From Salvator merianae (taxonomy: Eukaryota > Chordata > Lepidosauria > Squamata > Teiidae), in contig QVOM02000001.1 in NCBI GenBank assembly GCA_003586115.2, forward strand, positions 18,789,289 through 18,853,288: 64,000 nt of DNA, written 5' to 3'. Of the stretch, positions 41,701 through 50,700 are shown piece after piece. Positions within the stretch are counted from its first letter, which is position 1. Each line of letters opens with the position of its first letter. The notes under the pieces were generated by a model. The model ran no database searches, was not told where the DNA came from, and saw nothing but the letters and a program-made list of their open reading frames with translations. Position numbers and translations under genes: made by a program.

Positions 41701-44700
41701 AGCAGCTGAAGCAACAGGTTGCAGCAGCATTTGATGCAACTGTTTGGTCTGTGTTTGTATGTGCATTCACATACAAACACTCATATCAACTCCTTTTCAT
41801 CGTCAAATCAAGCATGCATTTCCACAGTAAAATTGACTGGACCAGTATCAGGAACAAATGGGTCTAGGCTCAGCTCCCATGGGTTATAAACCATTAAGCT
41901 TCACCTGCTATCTTCTCAGTAAAATACTAACCCGAGACTCACACCCAAATCTTCCAGATCGAACTACCTCCTTCTTGTTTCCTATTTAGTCTTCAGTTCT
42001 GACTAGTATCTAACCACAGGGCTCCTGGCTTATCCCAGACTGCTGCCTAAAACTCACACCTGCCAAGGGCATCAGCACCTCCATGTTTACTTTGATTCTG
42101 ACAGTTGGACTTTAGAGTTTCCCCAAAATTAATCATTTCTCTAGTGAGAAAACAGATAGCTATTCTGTTAGCCTCGTGTTGTTCAAAACTCTGCCACTAG
42201 AAAAGGCAGAACTCCAACAACAGATGGAGTAGTTAAACTAAACGTACCCAAAGCTCTTGTACTACAACTTCCATTATTCTTTGCCATTGGCAAGAGTAGC
42301 TGAGATTCATTGGAGCAGCACTTCAGCATTACCTGTAGTGCAATAGTCAGTTAGCCCTGAATTATTTCCTCCCCATCTCTATACTCTTTAGCTCAGAGAT
42401 GTGGAATCTGTGACCTGTAAGATGCTATAGGGCTTCAGCTATCTTTAGTTCTAGCCAGTCTGGCCGACAGTTAAGGCAGGGTATTATTTAAAATAATTGA
42501 GACTCAGTTATTACTTATTTCAAACAATAACAAAAGAACCACCAAGGTTAAGAATTTCCAGCCTGGTTGACTACCAGAGTCAATTACATTTTTAAAAAAA
42601 TCTTTCAAAAAGTGAGAGGTCTGCCCTAATGAAGAAAACAAAAGAGAACAGCAACTTTAGTAAAAGAAATGCCAGCAGACAGTGAGAGAGACAAAAAGAA
42701 AATTGGAGAAATATATAGCCAGTACTTTAAAGAAAAAAGAAATAATAAACTAAATATATTAGAAGCAGAAGGAAATTGTGGAGAAACTGAATGACCTCTT
42801 TGCATCTGTCTTCAGGACAGAGGATCTAAAGCAGATCCCTAAATCCAAGCTTATTTACTTAGGAAAATGATGAACTAAAGCAAATAGTGGTGATGAGAGA
42901 AGAAGTGCTAGATTTTATCAATAAATTAAATACCAGCAAAATGACCAGAATTAGATGTCATCTATCTAAATGATATGAAAGAGCTCAAATGCCAATGGCT
43001 TGATCCAACAGGGTATTTCTTATTTAGGAATAGCTGTAGCTTCATAATTCAGCAAAAGACTGAAAATCAGGGGGTTGCAAATTCAATCTTTACCATAGCT
43101 ATGAAATAAAGTTATGACGAATCACTTCTATATCTACCAAGAAAACTACATGGGTATTCTATGTAGTCACCAGGAATCAGCTCTGATCTGGTGTTACTTA
43201 AAAACAGCAACAACAAGGTTACTATGGATGGATGTATTCCCTGATTTTAAATAATCCCTGACTACTGTACAGAATATTTTACTGTATTTAGGTGTATTTT
43301 TCTATTATTGAATGTTGCAATTTGCCCTGAATACTTATAGTAAAGGGCAAGCTCTGGAAATATCAATATTGATGTCTCTACTCAGACTCTACTCTGCCTC
43401 AGACTAAAGAGGACAAGAGTAACTAATTCCTTTGCCAGTCTTATCCTCATCAGCACTCAAAAAATGAAGCAAAAGGCAAACAGACTGAGAAATTAGAAAC
43501 TCATGTACATCAGTGCCGAACTAAATAATGGAAGGAATCCAGAAAATTTATTTACTGAAGGCATTTCTATGAATCCTTCAGAGCCATGTTCTTATGGAAC
43601 ACTCTCCATAACTGAGAAGATGCATAAAAATGGATTCAGTAAATTATTGTAAATCATCAAGACATAGCATTCCAGTAATATAAGTTTCAAGTCATAGCTT
43701 CTGATTGTTCAGAGTCATATAAGTTAAAACATGTAATTAATTTCTGTATCCTTTTGATGTTTCTATACTACCCTGTTAATTCTATCTTCTAAGCATTTTA
43801 CTAACAAAAATAAACTATCTGAAGACAAACAGAGACAACAAAGCTACTGCTGTGACCTCAGAGGGAGGAAGACCATCTCACCTGGGACTAGAAATGGAAA
43901 ATCTCTCATACCATGGTGACATTCTATGTGAAGGACATTAGATGCATGAACAGATCGCAACTACATAGGGAAATCAAGAAGAACACAAGGGAAATAGGTA
44001 AAAAATAGATCTCACATCTCTAACAGTAGCTTGTTATTGAACCAAAACAATACAAAAAGGGACAGGAGTACAAGGTTTGAGCTCTGGTATTATCAGAAAC
44101 AAGCAGCACTTAGAACGAACTGAAACAAAGTTCACCAACCCAGTGCTCCCTGTGTTTGTTGGGGCTGCTGGGGAGATAGGATAGAGAGCACCAAGCTGGC
44201 AAAGACTGAGAAAGAGGGCTGTAAGAAACTGCTATAGATTCTGTATTTTCAAAAGCTGTTACACAACCTGCATCTCCTTAGCAATCATTTAGTCCCAAGA
44301 AAACTTTCACATTGTATGCTTAACCTTGATGCTTTAAAAACAGGAACAAATATTTCTAGTTCCCAGTGAGAAAGATGCCACTGCACCTGTTTAACCAGAA
44401 CAAGCAAATCATTTGGGAAGAGGCAGTTCTTCCATTTTATATAAGTTGGAAGTTGCTATAAATTCTATAACATATCTCCAGAAGACAGACTGTCCCAATT
44501 TCAGCTACTCATTGCTATTAACAGTCCTGTGAAGGACTCCTGCATTGTCATTGGTGAACTACATGTTCATGCCATTTGACATTCCGTATTGATGAGGAAT
44601 CAGAGTAAAGCTCCCAGCTTAGGCATAGATAATTGACTACACTGCCAAAATTTTAGATCTGAATTACACCCTGGGAATGTCTCCCTAGTGTTAGCAGTGG

Positions 44701-47700
44701 CAGGAGGAGGGGTCATATTGATAGCACAAACAAATCAGGTGAGATGGCCTTAAGATTCATAAGAACATTGTATGAAAGGTGGGACTATAAATATAGCAAC
44801 CCAAGTTATTCCGGGGCATATGCCATGCATTCAGCAGACTAAAGGCCAGCAAGTAAAGAACAAAAGCAACCCTTCTTCCAGAGAGACTAGCTGCTAAAAT
44901 GATATAGAAGAAGGACACAGACCATGATCCAAAGAGACCATCTGTTCGTTACAAGTTTGCACCAGGAACATTTGGAGACCTGTGACTCACAAAGGTGAAT
45001 TCAGCTCAGCAACCTACACATTCTGTTCAATCAATACCCTGATTTTATAGTCATAGTGAACAGCCCAACATATGTAATTCATGGCAGGCTGGGCTAAAAG
45101 CTAAAAAGGTTCAAGATCTGATAATGGATTATGCGTTATCAGTCATGCCCAGTATGGCTACCTCCCATTCAATAGCTATTGGCTAGAAATTCCAGATTAT
45201 CTTAAGATTTGCTTAGCAGCTGTGATCTCCCTAGCATGCCTGGCACAAAGTAAACATGCTCCATCATTCAATATTGACGGATAGAGATGCTTAATGGCAC
45301 ATTGGCTATTGTTAGCAAGTATGTAAAGGTTTGTTTTCCAAGAGAAAAGAGGGAACTGTATTGGCCAGGCTCCTATGTTAGGTAAATTCTGTTACCAATG
45401 GTAGTATCATCTAGAAAACCATCACATATCCTAATGGATATGTAGTCTCAATCTTTAGTAATTGATGAGGAATCACACTAATAGGGGGTTACATATGATT
45501 AGTTGATTTGATTGATTTGTGAAGATTACTTATCTCTCAGTCGCTCCTGGAAATATATATTCAAATGGTTCAGTGACTCTGTGTGTGTGTTTGAAAAGCA
45601 GCATATAAATGCAATAACAAAAATCCAGAAACAAAAAAACCAGTAAACAAATCTGATACATGAAAACAATAAAGCACAATAAAAAGAATACATATAATAA
45701 GCACAGTAGACCAAATAGTGTTTTTCCAAGGAACAACAAATGCCTTGGTTCACAGTACATGCTGAACAGGTCTTATAAACTCAATTTCAGAAGATAAACA
45801 ACTTCACAGGTTGAGCACCAAAACAGGAACAGTCACAACAACATCCCTAGACTCTGCAAGAACACAATCAAGAAACCTTCATTCAAAGAGATACAGCTGG
45901 ATGTCAAATCTCCTTAGAGATTTGCGACTATAGCTAGGGCAACAGTGGTTCATCAATATCTGGAGGACACATTCCATTATGTAGGAAAGGAAACTCTGAA
46001 ACGACACCTCACAGTCAAGAGTCTGTGTTCACTAAATATGAGTTTACATTAATCCTGTGCCATTTCCCTTTATGGCACTCAGGGCAACTTACAGAAGTTA
46101 AAAAGTATATTAAAAAAAGTCAAAATACACAACATAAAAAACATCCAAAGGGTAAAGCAAACAAACAAACAAACAAAAAAGAATAATTAAATACTGAAGG
46201 TAACTGTCCAGAGGCCAATTCCAGAGAAAACAAAAACGTTGTATTTATCTTCCCTAACAGTCCATAGAGAGGATGTTTGCCTTTGTTATGCCATGTTCTA
46301 AGGAACACGTGCCCCACCTCTTGCTGGGCAGGCAGAACTGTCTGCAAGCAAGCTCCAGATGTGCTCAGGCCGTGCATAACTAGTACTGAATGAGCACACA
46401 CACTGAGGCTCTCTCCACATGAGCGATGGTGCTGCATGCTGCAGGCCCTCCTACAATAAGCCCAAGAATCATGGTGGCAATGAGAGGAGAAACTGGGTAG
46501 GTTTCCTACTTTGCCGTTCTACTTGTGAGTAAGCAAGTGCAGCCAATAACAACCAGGACGGTTAGTGAATGAACTTAACAGCCCTGGGCCTCTAAACACT
46601 GTTTGCATTTGTCAAATACACATTCTGCACATCCCTGCTTGGAGTCTAGCAGCCTCAAGCAACAGAGGAGCTGTCCAACATGAAATGAGCTGAGTGTTGG
46701 AAGAACTTCCTTGTTCATCCATGGCACCAGCACCAGTGATGTCCTTCTCGCTGGTTGCATCAGCCTGTCTGCACTATGGCCAACAGTAGATATCTTGAAC
46801 CTCCTCTCTCATGGAGATTTCATCAAGCCCCAGAGCTAGCACAGGTGGATGCTGAAGCCTAAGCTACCTCTATAAGCATCATTCTCCCTCTTTGTTCTTG
46901 CTACTCTTTGTACTTCAATCATCACAGCAATTATTCTTATGTTTTTGTTAAGAAAAAAATGAACTTCCTTTAAAATGTGCAATTCCTGTATTTCATTGCT
47001 TAGATAAACTAGATTCCACAACCTACAAAGCACATAATAGACAGGCTCCTATCTCTTCTGTTTGTACAGACAAAAAAAATGAACAATAACCTTTAACTTG
47101 AATTTTGACTTCTTTTACAGTGTTCAGCTTTCAACAGGAAACCAGCCAGAGGAGTTCATTAGAAAGGAAAGTTTTGTTCCAAAAAATATTACTCAAAACA
47201 TAGGCAATCAAGACAATCCAGTTTTCTGATAATGAACTCAATTAGGAAATTCAAAGCCACGTGTTGTCTGCAACTTATTAAATTATTTTAGGCATCTGCC
47301 AAATTCAGGCTCCAGTATGGTATTCAGGGTCATCCTCAGAAAATGGTCAATAAGGATGATCACCCGAGGCTCAGCAGCCTGACAGATCCCACACCTTGGA
47401 ATATATGCACATCTGTGTAACCAATGCAGAATTTGTGATTTACCCTGGGCCCTGCATGCCCTAGATCAGGCCCACCAATGTGGCACAATGGTGCCCTTGA
47501 CTTCAGCCAAGCCTTCAGTTCCTATTCCCCCATATCATCACCCTCTCCATATGGTACCAAACAGCATCAAAAGCACACAGAGCTAAAGGATGGAAAGTTT
47601 TGCACAAAGCAGAGTAACTGCACATGTCCTCATCCCCATAAAACCATTGGACTGTAAAAATTCTAAATCCACTTTAAAAGTATGGGATCCAACTTTTACA

Positions 47701-50700
47701 CAGCCGCCTTGGAAAAGCAAATAGTGTGTGTAGCTCTCTTTTGACTCTCTGGGGGGCATAAATGAGCAACCCAAGATACCTAAGGATGAAGAAAACATAC
47801 TAGGTTCCTATTCAGAGGCTCCACTCTTTGTTACAGTGGCACGTCTTCCAAGATTGAGCTCTGGTGAGGAAATGAGGATCTATTTTCTGGGTAAATATTT
47901 GGATCTAAGCCTTGGTAAACCTCAGCCTTTATTTAAAACTCAGAAGGAGGGAAGAGCTGTGACATTTTCCCGGTATGCTCTTTATTACTAATTTAGGCAG
48001 ATAACGCCAAGCTGAATCCAAAAGGCGAATAAAGAGATGAAGCGTGAGGAAAGAGGGGCAGAAGCTACAAAGATTTCTGCTCTCCCTTTGTACTAAGATG
48101 AGCTTGCTCTTGAGGATGACTTCCCTTTGGTACAAAAGGAATTATTTATAGGAACTGTCATCCTGTGTGCTCTGTATGGAATGCAACAAGAGATGGGAAG
48201 CACTCAATAGGAGCCACTCATTTTCAAACCTTATTAAGGAGATTAATGCTGTAAGCCTCCTTGAGAGTATATCTGTGGCTGAAGTCAGGTATTTTAAATA
48301 GTCAGCCAAGGCAATTCTATGTATGTTTACTCAGAAGTCAGTTCCAACTGATCACTGGACTTTATTCATGCTGTTCAAATGGAAAGAGAATTCAAGCAGT
48401 AGCCCTAGAGGTTGAACCATGAAACTGGAGAGATGCGACAACATTTTTTGTTTAGTTGCTTGATATGTCACAGCCCCTGTTCTCCCACATCATGATCTTG
48501 ATCTGAGAATCACCACTGGTACAATCCTGAACCCTCTGGTGCCTTCCCTTTCCTCAGGTGTAACCCTAATCCAGTCCAGACGCCATGCACATCAGTGCTG
48601 TGGCAACTACCCCTAAAAAATAAAGTTACTCATACCTGTTATTAAGCAGCCAAAAGACTATTGATCTGGTCTGGATTAGGCCTGGATTGCCAAGCATAAT
48701 CCAGGCCGGGTCTCCAAATACCTTCAGCAGCTATGTGAAAAAGAGAACTTCAGCAGGGGTTGCCTGCTCTATAAGCTATAGGTGCAGAAGATCCCTCTAC
48801 TACACAACTTTAAAAAAATAAATTAAAAAAATGCATAGAATAAAAATTCTTCACAGATCAATCACACAATGATAAATGAAAATAACCTGGGGGGCATCGT
48901 TCAATTTAAACTCACAATAAAACACCAGACATGGGCGTATTACTGTTTTTCCTGGTTTTGCCCATTTAAGGCATCCAAATCTCCATTTTCTGTTGAGGGG
49001 TTAAGCACAATGATCTGAGCTGTGCAGAATAGATAATTAGGACCAGACAAATTTGCCATAATGATATGCATAATGATAGTTCTCCATTTGGGACTTTATT
49101 TTTTCAGTGACTGGCCGTTTCCCAAAACTATGTGAACCAGTATTACTTTTCCAAAAGTTGCCTTTCTCCTCCCTTTACAGCCATAGCTTGCTTTACAGCT
49201 AACAGAGCAATGTGTGATTGATGGGGAAGGGTGGGATGCCAGAGTATAATGGCAAGAGATGGGGCATGATGGCAGTAAGGCCAGGACACACTAGGGCAAG
49301 GCCTTGTGTGCAAAAGGAGCTCTCAAACTGTACAACAAAGGTTGGCTCTACACTGGGCCAGTAAACCAACCCAGTAGTCACTGCAGAATGCTTGGTCCAC
49401 ACTGTGGGCTGGTCTATCAGCAGGCTACCCTCCTCCCCAGAGAACACTGCAGCAGGAGTTGGATCAGGCTATGGCACAAAAATGGCACCATAGCCTGTTC
49501 TAACCGAACTGGTTCTAACCTCCTACTTGTAAGAGGTTCACACAACAACTTTCGTTCCCAGTCTCCATTGTTGGGCCAAGATGGGTTGTCAGCAGTATGG
49601 ATAGCCCCTGGTCTGGGTTGCCAGTCACTCATCCCATCCTGGGGCAGATTACTCGATCTGATGCAGGATCAGCCCAGCACAGTGCAGGGTAACATATGCT
49701 GTTAAGAAACAGCCAAACTGGCTGACTGGTTCTAGATCAAACAGTTCAACTATTTGCAATTCAGGTTCACTACAGACAGAATCAGGATTTTAATTTCATG
49801 CACATCACTACTGTGGCATCCCAGGGTCTAATAACACCTTGAAAGCTTTCCTGGTGTCCCAAAGAACTCTGAACCCACATTCTTAGTGTCTGAGGAAAAG
49901 CAAAACTAGAGACAACTGTGTTCATAGCATGTTCTCAAAATTCCACATTACCTGAAAAGTTTGGCAGCCCTTGCTCTGATTCTTTAAAAGAGAGAAAAAT
50001 TATCTCGCAGAATGAACCTGACCTGGCTGGGCTGCTCTGCTCTGCAAGGTTTAGCTTTCTAAATAGCTTTCTAGAAAACGGAAATAGAACGTGGAGCCAC
50101 TTTCCTGTCATTGGATCTCCTGCCCACCATTGAAGTCCTGATCAAGCTCTAAGGCCCAAAATGTTGAAGCAAAGTAACACACTTGAAAACAGACACTATA
50201 TTTTAGCCTTAAATACAGAATAGGTATTTGAAATACAGAATAGGTCTTGAAAATGGAAGGCTTCTCCTAATGAGGAGAACAGGAAGAAACACAAATTCTG
50301 GCAGAACAAATGCAAGGCAGCAATTAGGAATGCTAAGAAGAACTTTGAGGAGCACATTGCTAAGAACATCAAGAGAAAAAACAAGAAATTCTTTAAGTAT
50401 ATCAGAAGTAGGAATCTAACCAGAAAAGCAGTTGGACCGCTAGATCATAATGAACAGAAGGGGATAATTACAGAGGACACAGAGATTGCAGAAAGGCTAA
50501 ATGATTTTTTTTGCCTCTGTTTTTACTGAGGAGGATAGAGAGCATATGCCAGCAGCTGAATCAATCCTTTCAGGGAGGGAGTCAGAAGAAGTAGGTCAGA
50601 TAATGGTAACCAAGGAGGAGGTTCTTGCATGTCTTGATAAACTAAATGCTAACAAATCACCAGGACCAGATGGCATTCACCTAAGAGTTCTTAAAGAACT